From Pseudomonas sp. C1C7 (GTDB lineage Bacteria > Pseudomonadota > Gammaproteobacteria > Pseudomonadales > Pseudomonadaceae), in assembly GCF_013359595.1 (NCBI RefSeq), contig NZ_JABFMP010000003.1:62001-126000 (forward strand): 64,000 nucleotides of DNA. The letters are read 5' to 3'. Position 1 is the stretch's first letter. The number at the start of each line of letters is the position of its first letter. The position numbers were made by a program, and so were the translations under genes. The notes under the pieces were generated by a model. That model did not search any database and had not been told where the DNA came from. It worked only from the letters and a program-made list of their open reading frames with translations. Positions 8,419-17,110 of this stretch are shown here, in pieces.

Positions 8419-10178
8419 TGCCCTGGCGAATCCTTGTGATTGTCCAGGGTATCGAGCAAGGCAACCTGCATGCGCGTGTGGACGCGGATGAACCAGCGCC
8501 ACAGCAGCGCGGCCACACCAGCGGCCACCACGGCAATCAGCATCAGCAACTTGTTGGTCGGCAGAATACTGGCCGACAAGGCTGCCAACAGCAGGAAAAT
8601 CACCAGCAGCGAAAGGATCGGGATCACTTCGGAGATCACCCTACGCACTCGCTGCGTGTGACGCCCCGCCATCTCCGGCTTCACCCCCATCTCCGCCAGC
8701 AGCATCGACAGCGCCTTGAGCTTGCGATAGGCGGCGATCAGGAACGGCAGCGATATCAGCAGCGCGCCTCCCCAGATCAGTGCCTTCTGCCAGCTTGGAT
8801 CGCCGATCCACTCTTGCAGCGTGAGCGAAATGCGCTCGGCGAAAAACGCCCCGGCAAGAAAGATCGCAACCACCAGCGCCAGATTGACGCCCACCTGCAA
8901 CAGAATCCGCCGAATCATCGACGCCAGCAACGCGCCCTCGCCCCGGGGCTGGATGCTGCGCAGCCATTCACCGTACATCCCCAACACGCGCCCCAGCCGT
9001 TGCGGCATGACCGCCGCCAGCTTGATCGACAGCGGGTCGGCCGCGCGAATCAGATACGGCGTCAGCAGCGTGGTGATCACCGAAACCGCCACGGCCACCG
9101 GGTACAGAAAATTGCTGGTGACCTGCAGGGTCATGCCCAGCGAGGCAATGATGAAAGAGAACTCGCCGATCTGCGAAAGCCCCATGCCGACGCGCAACGA
9201 GGTGCGCCCGTCATTGCCGGCGATATACGCCCCCATTCCGCAGGACAGCATCTTGCCGAGCACCACGGCGACCGTGATCACGGCGATCGGCCAGGCGTAT
9301 TCCAGCAGGATCATCGGGTCGAGCATCAAGCCGATCGCCACGAAGAAAATGGCGCTGAACAGGTCGCGAACGGGTTCGATCAGGCGTTCGATTTTCAGCA
9401 GCTGCCGGGATTCGGCCATGATCGCGCCAATCAGGAACGCACCGAGCACCATGCTGTATTCAAGCTTGACCACCAGCAGGCAGAAGCCGAAACACAGGCC
9501 CAGCACGGTAATCAGCAGCATTTCGTTGCTGTCGAATTTGGCTACATAAGCCAGCAGGCGCGGCACCAGCAAAATGCCGATCACCAGCGCGACGATCATG
9601 AACAGCGAGAGTTTGCCGACGGTGGAAAACACTTCGCCGGAGCTGACCGTACCGCTGACCGCGATGCTCGACAGCAAGGCGATGATGCCGATACCGAGGA
9701 TGTCTTCAACGATCAGCACGCCGAATATCAGCTGCGCGAAGCGCTGGTTTTTCATCTTCAGGTCGTTGAGTGCCTTGACGATGATGGTGGTCGAGGATAT
9801 GGCCAGGATCGCGCCGAGGAACAGTGAGTCCATGGTGTTCCAGTCGAACCAGCGACCGATTTCGTAGCCGATCCAGATCATCAGCACGATTTCCAGGAAC
9901 GCCGCGATAAACGCCGTGGCGCCGACCTTGAACAGCTTGCGCAGGCTGAACTCCAGGCCCAGGCAGAACATCAGGAAAATCACCCCGAGCTCCGCCAGGG
10001 TCTTGATGGTTTCTTCGTCGTGGATAAGACCGAAGGGAGGGGTATGCGGACCGATGATGAAACCCGCCACGATGTAGCCCAGCACCACCGGCTGTTTGAG
10101 CCTGTGGAACAGCACGGTCACCACACCTGCGACCAACATGATCACTGCCAGATCCTGAATAAAGCTGATGGCATGCAT
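8415..10178 (-). CDS. Cation:proton antiporter, KefB/YbaL (CPA2) type
   Basis: A 587-residue polytopic protein with about a dozen membrane segments in the Na+/H+ exchanger domain (about residues 1-390, for example LGYIVAGFIIGP and GLSQIGEFSFIIASLGM), followed by a C-terminal section with further hydrophobic segments and no recognisable TrkA-N/RCK nucleotide-binding domain. KefB-type proteins exchange K+ or Na+ for protons across the inner membrane. ATG at 10176-10178 (MHAISFIQ) is chosen over an upstream in-frame codon because GGGAG precedes it at suitable spacing. Monocistronic, divergent from the thioesterase gene. Confidence 0.9.
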   Translation of the reverse strand: MHAISFIQDLAVIMLVAGVVTVLFHRLKQPVVLGYIVAGFIIGPHTPPFGLIHDEETIKTLAELGVIFLMFCLGLEFSLRKLFKVGATAFIAAFLEIVLMIWIGYEIGRWFDWNTMDSLFLGAILAISSTTIIVKALNDLKMKNQRFAQLIFGVLIVEDILGIGIIALLSSIAVSGTVSSGEVFSTVGKLSLFMIVALVIGILLVPRLLAYVAKFDSNEMLLITVLGLCFGFCLLVVKLEYSMVLGAFLIGAIMAESRQLLKIERLIEPVRDLFSAIFFVAIGLMLDPMILLEYAWPIAVITVAVVLGKMLSCGMGAYIAGNDGRTSLRVGMGLSQIGEFSFIIASLGMTLQVTSNFLYPVAVAVSVITTLLTPYLIRAADPLSIKLAAVMPQRLGRVLGMYGEWLRSIQPRGEGALLASMIRRILLQVGVNLALVVAIFLAGAFFAERISLTLQEWIGDPSWQKALIWGGALLISLPFLIAAYRKLKALSMLLAEMGVKPEMAGRHTQRVRRVISEVIPILSLLVIFLLLAALSASILPTNKLLMLIAVVAAGVAALLWRWFIRVHTRMQVALLDTLDNHKDSPGH

Positions 10179-10464
10179 GGTGCGGGGCTCCCTGGGTGGC
10201 ATAGCTCAAGCGCGGACGAAGGAAACGTCCGGTCGAGCAAGGTAAAAAATCCGCGTTCCGCGTAAGAATTTGCCCCCATGGCGGGGACTTTTGCAGGGTA
10301 ACACCGCGACTTCCGGTAGAAAGGCGGTGCAATATATGGAAACAGATCGATCCGGCGTGACGGCGGCTTCGCGCCCGGCGTCCCGATAACTGTTGGTTGG
10401 AAAAACCATCGAGGCACCCGCAGAGGTGCATCCCTCAAACCTTGCCTTGACCCGTGAGAGTGCT

Positions 10465-10947
10465 ATGGAACCCGGAAACGCCCAACTGTCGATGACGGTA
10501 TTGATGACCCCCGACATGGCCAACTTCTCTGGCAATGTTCACGGCGGTACCCTGCTCAAATACCTCGACGAAGTCGCCTACGCCTGTGCCGCCCGTTATG
10601 CCGGCCGCTACGTGGTGACCCTGTCGGTGGACCAGGTGATTTTCCGTGAGCCGATCCATGTCGGTGAACTTGTGACCTTCCTTGCTTCGGTCAACTACAC
10701 CGGGAACACCTCGATGGAGGTGGGCATCAAGGTGGTGACCGAAAACATCCGCGAGCGCTCGGTGCGCCACACCAACAGTTGTTTCTTCACCATGGTGGCG
10801 GTGGATGACCAACGCAAACCCGCCTCCGTGCCACCGCTGCAACCGCAGAACAGCGAAGACAAGCGCCGCTTCATGCAGGCCCAGCAGCGCCGGCAGATTC
10901 GTCAGGAGCTGGAAAAGCGCTATCAGGAAATCAAGGGCGACGTTTAA
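10465..10947 (+). CDS. Acyl-CoA thioesterase, hotdog fold (YciA-like)
   Basis: A 160-residue hotdog thioesterase that hydrolyses acyl-CoA to free fatty acid and CoA in the cytoplasm. The N-terminal hotdog signature is visible: MTPDMANFSGNVHGGTLLKY, with Asn/His/Gly residues of the HGG active-site loop, and then DEVAYACAARYAGRYVVT. The ATG at 10465 follows GTGAGAG; the upstream in-frame ATG at 10393 would add 24 unconserved residues. The C-terminal charged helix (RRQIRQELEKRYQEIKGDV) is typical of this group. Confidence 0.92.
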   Translation: MEPGNAQLSMTVLMTPDMANFSGNVHGGTLLKYLDEVAYACAARYAGRYVVTLSVDQVIFREPIHVGELVTFLASVNYTGNTSMEVGIKVVTENIRERSVRHTNSCFFTMVAVDDQRKPASVPPLQPQNSEDKRRFMQAQQRRQIRQELEKRYQEIKGDV

Positions 10948-10968
10948 CGCATTCCATCGATAAGAAGC

Positions 10969-11031
10969 CTTCGCGGGCAAGCCTCGCTCCAGGTATGCAC
11001 AATCCTGTAGGAGCGAGGCTTGCCCGCGAAG
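10969..11031. repeat. REP-type inverted repeat, family 2
   Basis: Arms at 10969-10990 and 11010-11031 are inverted copies beginning CTTCGCGGGCAAGCCTCGCT. The same arms recur at 17049-17107, including the flanking GCTTTTAA. It lies between the convergent thioesterase and pdxY genes. Confidence 0.85.
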
Positions 11032-11034
11032 CTT

Positions 11035-11907
11035 TTAAAGGCTGATCGAGGTCGCCTCAAACCGCACCCGCGGATGAGCAATCCGGTCCTGCGCACGCAC
11101 CAACTCCAGCTCATAGCTCGCGCAGGCCTGGGTCTCCAGCAACACCTCATGCACCGCCGACGCGGCAAACTCGAACGCCGCCACCAGACTGTCCCCCAAC
11201 AGTACCCGCGCCAGAAACAACCCCGACGTCAGATCACCCACCCCCACCGGCTGTCGCGGAAACGCCAGCAGCGGACGCTGCAGATGCCAGCTGCCCTCGG
11301 CTGTCACCAGCAGCATCTCGAAGAAATCCGGGTTCTTCCCCGGGTAATCCAGGTGCTTGACCACCACCGCTTTCGGCCCACGCGCCAGCAGCGCCCGAGC
11401 CATCGCCAGGCAATCGAACAGCGACTGCGGCTTGCGCCCGGCGAAGCTGTCGAGCTCCAGCTGGTTGGGGCACATGAAGTCCGCCACCGCGGCGGCTTCC
11501 TCCAGCAGGAAATCACTGACTTCCGCCGGCACGCTGCAACCTTTCTCCGGATGCCCCATCACCGGGTCGCACAAATACAGCGCCTTGGGATTCATCGATT
11601 TGATGCGCGCCACACCCGTCAGGATGGCCCGGCCCTGGGCGGCGCTGCCCAAGTAGCCCGACAACACTGCATCGCAGTTGCCCAGCTCGCCGATCGCCGC
11701 GATGCCATCCACCAGATCGGGGATCTGCTGCGGAGCCAGCACCTCGCCCGCCCACTGCCCGTACTGGGTGTGGTTGGAGAATTGCACCGTGTTCAGCGGC
11801 CAGACATTGACCCCGACCCGCTGCATCGGGAAAACCGCGGCACTGTTGCCAGCGTGGCCGAACACCACGTGGGACTGGATAGCGAGCAGATGGGGCGTGC
11901 GTTTCAT
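11035..11907 (-). CDS. pdxY: Pyridoxal kinase PdxY
   Basis: A 290-residue ribokinase-fold enzyme that phosphorylates pyridoxal to pyridoxal 5'-phosphate in the vitamin B6 salvage pathway. It starts [20 protein letters not shown], the conserved PdxY/PdxK N-terminal segment that binds pyridoxal ([11 protein letters not shown]), and has the C-terminal [17 protein letters not shown] anion-hole and catalytic Asp motif. Length matches the family (286-290). Single gene, convergent with the thioesterase gene across a REP element. Confidence 0.95.
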   Translation of the reverse strand: MKRTPHLLAIQSHVVFGHAGNSAAVFPMQRVGVNVWPLNTVQFSNHTQYGQWAGEVLAPQQIPDLVDGIAAIGELGNCDAVLSGYLGSAAQGRAILTGVARIKSMNPKALYLCDPVMGHPEKGCSVPAEVSDFLLEEAAAVADFMCPNQLELDSFAGRKPQSLFDCLAMARALLARGPKAVVVKHLDYPGKNPDFFEMLLVTAEGSWHLQRPLLAFPRQPVGVGDLTSGLFLARVLLGDSLVAAFEFAASAVHEVLLETQACASYELELVRAQDRIAHPRVRFEATSISL

Positions 11908-12026
11908 GCGGTGAGTTTCCGTAAAACGATTGAAATTCGAGCGGGGCAGTATGCGACGAAACGCAGCCTGTACGACAGACCGGCGACGCAGTTAAGCTGA
12001 CACTCTCATGTTGGAGCACCCTGTTG

Positions 12027-12440
12027 ATGTTGACCCTTGGAAATATTTTCGTGCTGATGCTGTTCGCCACTGCCGGCGCCTGGCTGTGGCACAACCACGG
12101 TTTGCGCGAACGCGCACTGGAGCGGGTCAAGCAGCACTGCAGCAACCTGGGGGTCGAGTTGCTGGACGGCAACGTGGCGCTGAAAAAAATCGCCTTCATC
12201 AAGGACGGACGCGGCAAGCGGCGCCTGGCTCGCGTGTACAACTTCGAATTCACCGTGACCGGCGAAACCCGCCACAACGGCACCATCACCCAGTTCGGTG
12301 CCCACAGCGCGCAGATCGAACTGGCGCCCTACCCGATGCCTTTCGACGACACGCCGCCGGTGGTGGATGTGGTCAAGCCCAGCGGCAACGTGGTCGAACT
12401 GAGCCATTGGCGGCAAGAACACAGCAAATGGCGCCCGTGA
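12027..12440 (+). CDS. DUF3301 domain protein
   Basis: A 137-residue protein with one N-terminal membrane segment (MLTLGNIFVLMLFATAGAWL) followed by a soluble domain rich in charged residues (KKIAFIKDGRGKRRLARVYN) and a conserved FEFTVTGETRHNG strand. This matches DUF3301, a family of unknown function in gammaproteobacteria. The ATG at 12027 has GGAG 10 nt upstream; a TTG directly before it is less likely. A hairpin terminator follows. Confidence 0.85.
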   Translation: MLTLGNIFVLMLFATAGAWLWHNHGLRERALERVKQHCSNLGVELLDGNVALKKIAFIKDGRGKRRLARVYNFEFTVTGETRHNGTITQFGAHSAQIELAPYPMPFDDTPPVVDVVKPSGNVVELSHWRQEHSKWRP

Positions 12441-12446
12441 ATTGAG

Positions 12447-12470
12447 AGATCGCTGCCAGCGATCTTTTGA
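12447..12470 (+). terminator. Rho-independent terminator after the DUF3301 gene
   Basis: AGATCGCT and AGCGATCT pair around GCC, followed by a T-rich tail on the + strand. It lies 6 bp past the stop and just before the converging CobW gene end. Confidence 0.85.
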
Positions 12471-12473
12471 TTT

Positions 12474-13439
12474 TCATCCCAACCGACAGCCGTCCAATCC
12501 TTTCTGCAACGTTTCTGCCTCCTGCGGCTCGCTGAAAATCAGCTCGATCCGCGAATCCTGCCGCCACTCGCTGGCCTTCCACTCCAGCCCCGAGTTATCC
12601 ACTGCATTCACAGACTGCCATCCTGCGTCGCTGTGGATAACCAGCTTCGCCCGCCGCCAGGCGAGGCTGGAAAGCCATTGAGCAACCTGCGCTGTATCGA
12701 ACCTCTGGCTCGGATGCCAGCGCCAGCCGATGCTCCAGCCGCCCTCTTGCTCCTGACTCAGACAAATCGGCTGCGCCGGATCGGTCCAGATCGCTGGCAA
12801 CTGCGCCAGGCCTGTGGGCAGCGCAACGTTAACCACGCCCGCGACAGCCTGAGCAGCCAGACCGGGCAGCTGGCTCAATGGCATCGCCGCTTGCTGCGTC
12901 CAGTACACCGGTCGTACAGGGAGCTGCTTGATCAGGTGCTGGCGATCTGCCTCGCTGAGGTTTTCCGATTTGTTCATCAAAAGCAGGCCAGCGCTGACCA
13001 GCGCCTCCTGTTGCGCCTGTGGCAGCGACTTGCCCGAAATGAGGGCCTGAGCATCCAAAACCAGTACACTTGGCAGTACGTTTAGTACACCTTGCCACGG
13101 TTTTTCACTCAGTTGCCTGAGCAACTGCACCGGATGCCCGAGCCCGGAAGGCTCGATAAACAGCCGGTCCGGCCGCGCCTTGCGCAGCAATCGACCAAGC
13201 CCGACCTGAAACGGCGCGCCGTTGACGCAACACAAACAGCCCCCGGCCACTTCCCCCAGTGCGATACCATCGGCGTCGCTGGTCAGCAACGCGGCGTCGA
13301 TACCGATCTGGCCGAATTCGTTGATCAGCACCGCCCAGCGTTCACCGTCCGGGCGTTGCGCCAGCAGGTGCTTGATCAGGCTGGTCTTGCCGGCCCCCAA
13401 GGGACCTGCGATGACGTGGGTGGGGATGTTCTGCAGCAT
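12474..13439 (-). CDS. CobW/COG0523 family GTPase (putative metallochaperone)
   Basis: A 321-residue P-loop GTPase. Walker A is GPLGAGKTS near residue 12, and the CxCC metal-binding motif typical of COG0523 is GGCLCC near residue 67, followed by IEPSGLGHP. The C-terminal part (about 190-321) is the CobW_C region with a WHPSQRFD segment. COG0523 proteins are thought to deliver zinc or other metals to client enzymes using GTP. It lies two genes from zigA, a second member of the same family, in a zinc-responsive neighbourhood. Unlike ZigA it lacks the long His-rich insertion. The client is unknown. Confidence 0.88.
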   Translation of the reverse strand: MLQNIPTHVIAGPLGAGKTSLIKHLLAQRPDGERWAVLINEFGQIGIDAALLTSDADGIALGEVAGGCLCCVNGAPFQVGLGRLLRKARPDRLFIEPSGLGHPVQLLRQLSEKPWQGVLNVLPSVLVLDAQALISGKSLPQAQQEALVSAGLLLMNKSENLSEADRQHLIKQLPVRPVYWTQQAAMPLSQLPGLAAQAVAGVVNVALPTGLAQLPAIWTDPAQPICLSQEQEGGWSIGWRWHPSQRFDTAQVAQWLSSLAWRRAKLVIHSDAGWQSVNAVDNSGLEWKASEWRQDSRIELIFSEPQEAETLQKGLDGCRLG

Positions 13440-13465
13440 GATTGAAGGATTCTGAGGAGGTGAAG

Positions 13466-13822
13466 ATGCGGTGGATGGGATTGTCGTTGTTGCTCACGCT
13501 GGCGTCCGGCGAAGCACTGGCACAGGCCTGCGTGGTCCACAGCCAAGCGGAACGGCTCGACGTGAAAGTCTGTCAGCAGAACCGCAACATCCCGCAAAAG
13601 CTGTTCGCCGACGGTTTCTGCCAGCCCACCCTGGCCGGGCAGAAAGTCGAGGTGCAGTACGTCGATCAGTGCCCGGGCGGCGCTTTCGGTGTGTGCAGCA
13701 ACGCTCAAGTCGCCAATATGCCTTACCGGCAGGATATTCACTATTACGGCGTCGCCACGGACGCGGCGTACCTCAAGCCCTTCTGTGAAGCTCAGAGCCA
13801 GGGAACCTGGCTCAAGCCCTGA
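13466..13822 (+). CDS. Small exported Cys-containing protein of unknown function
   Basis: A 118-residue protein beginning MRWMGLSLLLTLASGEALA, a signal peptide with cleavage after ALA. The mature part has six cysteines (ACVVH, KVCQQN, FCQPTL, QCPGG, VCSNA, FCEAQ), suggesting disulphides in the periplasm or outside the cell. ATG at 13466 follows a strong GAGGAGG site. It sits between two COG0523 GTPase genes (27 bp from the divergent CobW gene, convergent with zigA), so a link to zinc stress is possible but only by context. No family was recognised. Confidence 0.75.
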   Translation: MRWMGLSLLLTLASGEALAQACVVHSQAERLDVKVCQQNRNIPQKLFADGFCQPTLAGQKVEVQYVDQCPGGAFGVCSNAQVANMPYRQDIHYYGVATDAAYLKPFCEAQSQGTWLKP

Positions 13823-13827
13823 ATCCC

Positions 13828-15033
13828 TCAGACCGCCTCATCGAACCAGGGGCCGAACGGATCCGGCAACAACCGCCAGGCCTCGGCCCCCAGCGCCATT
13901 TCCTCATCCGTCAGCAGGCTATCGTCCAGCTCGGCGGTCAGCTGTTCGAAATCGATGTTCTGGCCGATGAACACCAGTTCCTGGCGGCAATCACCGGAGT
14001 CGACAGCCCAATTCTTCATGATGGTCGCGGTGCTTTCCTCGTCCTGCGGCCACTGCTCCTTCGGCACGAAACGCCACCAGCGCCCGGCATACCCATGGCG
14101 CATCATCCCGCCGGCCTGGGACCAGCTGCCAGCGTGTTGGGGCTTGCTTGCCAGCCAGAAGAAACCCTTGGAGCGCAGCAGATTGCCGTTGAGCCACGGG
14201 CCGTCGATAAAGTCGAAGAAGCGCTGCGGATGGAACGGACGACGCGCACGGTAAGCGCGGGAGGCGATGCCGTATTCCTGGGTTTCCGGAACGTGTTCGC
14301 CGCGTAGCTCCTGCAACCAGCCCGGCGCCTGGGCGGCTTTCTCGAAGTTGAAACGACCGGTGTTGAGGATCTTCTCCAGCGGCACCTCGCCCATGACCAT
14401 GGGGATGATCTCGGCCTCTGGATTGAGCCGTTCGAGGATCGCCATCAGCTCCTCTCGCTGCTGGCTGCCGATCATGTCGATCTTGCTGATCAGGATGACG
14501 TCGGCGAATTCGATCTGCTCGATCAGCAGTTCGGTGATGGCGCGTTCATCCTCTTCGCCCAGGGTTTCACCCCGGGAAGCCAGGCTTTCCGCTGCCTGGT
14601 AATCGGGCAGGAAATTCAGGCCATCCACCACGGTAACCAGCGTGTCCAGGCGGGCGATATCGCTGAGGCTCTGACCCTTTTCATCGCGAAAGGTGAAGGT
14701 CTCCGCCACCGGCAACGGCTCGGAAATGCCGGTGGATTCGATCAGCAGATAATCAAAGCGCCCTTCCTGGGCGAGGTTGCTGACTTCCTCCAACAAATCT
14801 TCGCGCAAGGTGCAGCAAATACAGCCGTTGCTCATCTCTACCAGCTTCTCTTCAGCACGGTTGAGGCTAACATCGCGCTGGACTTCGGTGCCGTCGATGT
14901 TGATTTCACTCATATCATTGACGATTACAGCAACACGCAGGTTAGTACGGTTACGTAGTACGTAATTAAGAAGTGTACTTTTCCCTGCTCCAAGAAAGCC
15001 CGACAGGACCGTAACGGGCAAACGATTAGGCAT
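13828..15033 (-). CDS. zigA: Zinc metallochaperone GTPase ZigA (COG0523)
   Basis: A 401-residue GTPase with Walker [10 protein letters not shown] (about residue 12), the metal-binding CxCC in [16 protein letters not shown] (about residue 70), IESTGISEP and a nucleotide-specificity SKID segment. The C-terminal half is the long CobW_C region with [13 protein letters not shown]. ZigA-type proteins are Zur-regulated and support zinc enzymes under zinc limitation. The ATG at 15031-15033 ([10 protein letters not shown]) is preceded by GAGGAA; a GTG 15 bp upstream is less likely. It is divergent from folE2, and the two Zur-like boxes lie between them. Confidence 0.93.
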   Translation of the reverse strand: MPNRLPVTVLSGFLGAGKSTLLNYVLRNRTNLRVAVIVNDMSEINIDGTEVQRDVSLNRAEEKLVEMSNGCICCTLREDLLEEVSNLAQEGRFDYLLIESTGISEPLPVAETFTFRDEKGQSLSDIARLDTLVTVVDGLNFLPDYQAAESLASRGETLGEEDERAITELLIEQIEFADVILISKIDMIGSQQREELMAILERLNPEAEIIPMVMGEVPLEKILNTGRFNFEKAAQAPGWLQELRGEHVPETQEYGIASRAYRARRPFHPQRFFDFIDGPWLNGNLLRSKGFFWLASKPQHAGSWSQAGGMMRHGYAGRWWRFVPKEQWPQDEESTATIMKNWAVDSGDCRQELVFIGQNIDFEQLTAELDDSLLTDEEMALGAEAWRLLPDPFGPWFDEAV

Positions 15034-15081
15034 TTGGATGTTCCTCACAGGCTCCCGGTCGAAATGTCGGGCTTACACAAT

Positions 15082-15094
15082 GTTATAGTGTAAC
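15082..15094. promoter_or_regulatory. Zur-like box 1 (GTTATAGTGTAAC)
   Basis: GTTATAGTGTAAC fits the Zur consensus GTTATAxxATAAC in the divergent zigA-folE2 intergenic region. It is 49 bp upstream of the zigA ATG and 49 bp upstream of the folE2 ATG. Zur repression relieved by zinc limitation is inferred. Confidence 0.75.
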
Positions 15095-15102
15095 TACATA
15101 TT

Positions 15103-15115
15103 GTTATAGTGTTAC
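15103..15115. promoter_or_regulatory. Zur-like box 2 (GTTATAGTGTTAC)
   Basis: A second box, GTTATAGTGTTAC, starts exactly 21 bp after the first, two helical turns away, so two Zur dimers could bind the same face. It is 28 bp upstream of the folE2 ATG. Confidence 0.72.
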
Positions 15116-15143
15116 ATTGAATGACCTACATTGTGGACCTGCC

Positions 15144-16043
15144 ATGAACGCACTCACTCTCCCGGACATCGCCGCTCAAGCCTCACACCAAATCCTGCCT
15201 CTGGAATGGGTTGGCATGTGCGGCATTGCGCTTCCTGTGTTATTTGACGGCGAGCGCCTGCCCGCCAAAATCGACGCGGGGGTGAGTCTCGATAATGGAG
15301 AAGCGCGGGGCATTCACATGTCGCGGCTCTATCTGGCGCTGGAAATGCTTGAGCACGAGTGCCTTTCGCCGGCTCTGCTGCGACGACTTCTGGAGCAATT
15401 CCTCAGCAGCCATGAGGGTCTGTCGAGCAGCGCCTTCCTGAAAATCCACAGTGAATTACTGTTGAAAAGGCCGGCGCTGATCAGCGATCTGTCAGGATGG
15501 AAAACCTATCCCGTGAGCATCGAAGCCCGTCTGGAAAACGCGATGTTCCACGTGGAACTAAAAATCGAGGTGGCTTATTCCTCGACGTGCCCCTGCTCGG
15601 CAGCCTTGTCCCGGCAACTGATCCAGCGGCAATTCGCCGAAGATTTCCCCAACCGAACACTGAATCACGCCGAGGTATTGGCCTGGCTTGGCTTACCCAA
15701 AGGCATCGTCGCCACGCCCCACAGTCAACGCAGCACCGCACATTTGAATCTGCGCCTGGACGACTATCTGGATAATCTGCCGTTAATCCCGCTGATCAAT
15801 GATGCCGAAGCGGCCCTCGGCACCGCTGTGCAAACGGCTGTGAAGCGTGCGGATGAACAGGCGTTTGCATTGGCCAACGGCCAGAACCTGATGTTTTGCG
15901 AAGACGCCGCGCGACGTTTGAACCAGGCCATGAAACGCTCGCCGGGCATCAACGGTTTCCACATTCGGGTCGTACACGCCGAAAGCCTCCACGCCCACGA
16001 CGCGGTCGCTGAGAGTCGCTGGAATCGCGAGATAGGTTCATGA
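15144..16043 (+). CDS. folE2: GTP cyclohydrolase FolE2 (GCYH-IB)
   Basis: A 299-residue FolE2, the zinc-independent GTP cyclohydrolase that makes 7,8-dihydroneopterin triphosphate for folate synthesis when the zinc enzyme FolE is starved. Conserved features seen are GMCGIALPV near the N-terminus, the metal-ligand SSTCPCSAALSR segment and HSQRS later. The ATG at 15144 is used; the upstream TTG is inside the regulatory region. Two Zur boxes precede it, and zigA is divergent, which fits zinc-limitation control. A parS-like site lies inside the gene at 15544. Confidence 0.95.
   Translation: MNALTLPDIAAQASHQILPLEWVGMCGIALPVLFDGERLPAKIDAGVSLDNGEARGIHMSRLYLALEMLEHECLSPALLRRLLEQFLSSHEGLSSSAFLKIHSELLLKRPALISDLSGWKTYPVSIEARLENAMFHVELKIEVAYSSTCPCSAALSRQLIQRQFAEDFPNRTLNHAEVLAWLGLPKGIVATPHSQRSTAHLNLRLDDYLDNLPLIPLINDAEAALGTAVQTAVKRADEQAFALANGQNLMFCEDAARRLNQAMKRSPGINGFHIRVVHAESLHAHDAVAESRWNREIGS
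15544..15559. other. parS-like centromere site 1
   Basis: TGTTCCACGTGGAACT differs from the Pseudomonas parS consensus TGTTCCACGTGGAACA only at the last base; the inner 14 bp is a perfect palindrome. It lies within folE2 codons for MFHVEL. ParB would bind here for chromosome segregation. Confidence 0.8.
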
Positions 16044-16140
16044 TGGTTACCGGGTATGTTCCGACAATCGTCTAGATGACAACAGCTACCAAATACCTCT
16101 AAGGTTTATGGGCATGTGATCGAAGCAGAGAACAATAACC

Positions 16141-17040
16141 ATGATCCAGATCACCCTGCCAGATGGTTCATTGCGTGAATACGATCAGCCGCTGACCGTG
16201 CACGAGCTCGCGGCAAGCATTGGCTCGGGTCTGGCCAATGCCGCGGTTGCAGGCCGGGTGGATGGCGTTTTGGTGGACTGCGAATACATGATCCACGCCG
16301 ACGCCAGGGTCTCCATCGTGACGCCGCAGGAGCCCGACGGACTGGAGATTCTGCGCCGCTCCTGTGCGCTGATGCTGGCGATGGCGGTCAAGCAGCTGCA
16401 TGCCCATGCACAGTGGCGCACCGGTTCGGAACTGGGTGACGGCTTCTACTGCGAATTCACGGTCGAGCGCCCTTTGACCCCGATGGATCTGCTTGCCATC
16501 GAGGGACGCATGCAATCGCTGGCGGCGACCAACCATTCCATTCGCCGGCGCACCTCATCCTTTCCAGCGTCCGATGATCCATCCCTGTACCGCCTCGGCG
16601 ACACGGATTACCTGACGAGGGGCCCACACGTCCCCACCACCCGGGTCTTGCAGGCATTCGCCCTGGATCACATCAGCGGCACCCTTCAACAACGCATCTA
16701 CGGCACCTGCTGGTCCAACCATCAGGAGTTGCAGCAATGGCGTCTGCCGCCCCACGTGATGGTGGTCAGCATGGACGACCGTCAGACCCACTATGCCCAC
16801 CGAATCACCGAGCGCCTGCGCCGCAGCGGCGTGCGTGCCTTGGCCGATCTGCGCAACGAGAAGGTGCATCACAAGATCCGTCAGCACAGTCAGACGGTGC
16901 CGTATCTGGTGGTGGTCGGAGAGAAGGAAAAGCAAGGCGGGTTTGTCAGCGTCCGCAGTCGCAGCGGGGAGGATCTGGGCAGGATGGAGGTCGAGGCGGT
17001 GTGCGAGTGGCTGGGGCAGACGGGGGTTGGTGTTGTCTGA
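16141..17040 (+). CDS. Threonyl-tRNA synthetase paralogue without catalytic core
   Basis: A 299-residue protein with a TGS domain (about residues 1-61), a segment like the ThrRS editing domain (about 62-195, including GDGFYCEFTVERPLTP and RGPHVP), and a C-terminal anticodon-binding domain (about 200-295, LPPHVMVVSMDDRQTHYA). The class II catalytic domain of about 300 residues, with motifs 1-3 and the zinc site, is absent. In the editing segment the HxxxH motif is lost (RSCALMLAMA) and the catalytic Cys is replaced, so neither aminoacylation nor editing is expected. It lies 97 bp after folE2 in the zinc-limitation cluster and may be co-transcribed. A role binding tRNA-Thr or ThrS is only a guess. 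Confidence 0.85.
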   Translation: MIQITLPDGSLREYDQPLTVHELAASIGSGLANAAVAGRVDGVLVDCEYMIHADARVSIVTPQEPDGLEILRRSCALMLAMAVKQLHAHAQWRTGSELGDGFYCEFTVERPLTPMDLLAIEGRMQSLAATNHSIRRRTSSFPASDDPSLYRLGDTDYLTRGPHVPTTRVLQAFALDHISGTLQQRIYGTCWSNHQELQQWRLPPHVMVVSMDDRQTHYAHRITERLRRSGVRALADLRNEKVHHKIRQHSQTVPYLVVVGEKEKQGGFVSVRSRSGEDLGRMEVEAVCEWLGQTGVGVV

Positions 17041-17048
17041 GATGAAGC

Positions 17049-17107
17049 CTTCGCGGGCAAGCCTCGCTCCTACACGAACCCTGTAGGAGCGAGGCTTGCC
17101 CGCGAAG
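17049..17107. repeat. REP-type inverted repeat, family 2
   Basis: Arms at 17049-17074 and 17082-17107 are 26-bp perfect inverted copies with a 7-nt loop, beginning CTTCGCGGGCAAGCCTCGCT. They repeat the element at 10969-11031. It lies after the ThrRS-like gene and before the converging DUF3617 gene, where it may end both transcripts. Confidence 0.88.
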
Positions 17108-17110
17108 CTT

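Noticed and set aside
8418-9827. 469-codon plus-strand frame opposite the antiporter
   Set aside because: Low-complexity Gln/His/Arg-rich sequence without family features; the opposite strand encodes a clear antiporter.
11860-11876. CCACGTGG in pdxY as a fourth parS
   Set aside because: The flanking bases do not follow the TGTTCCACGTGGAAC pattern; only the central 8 bp match.
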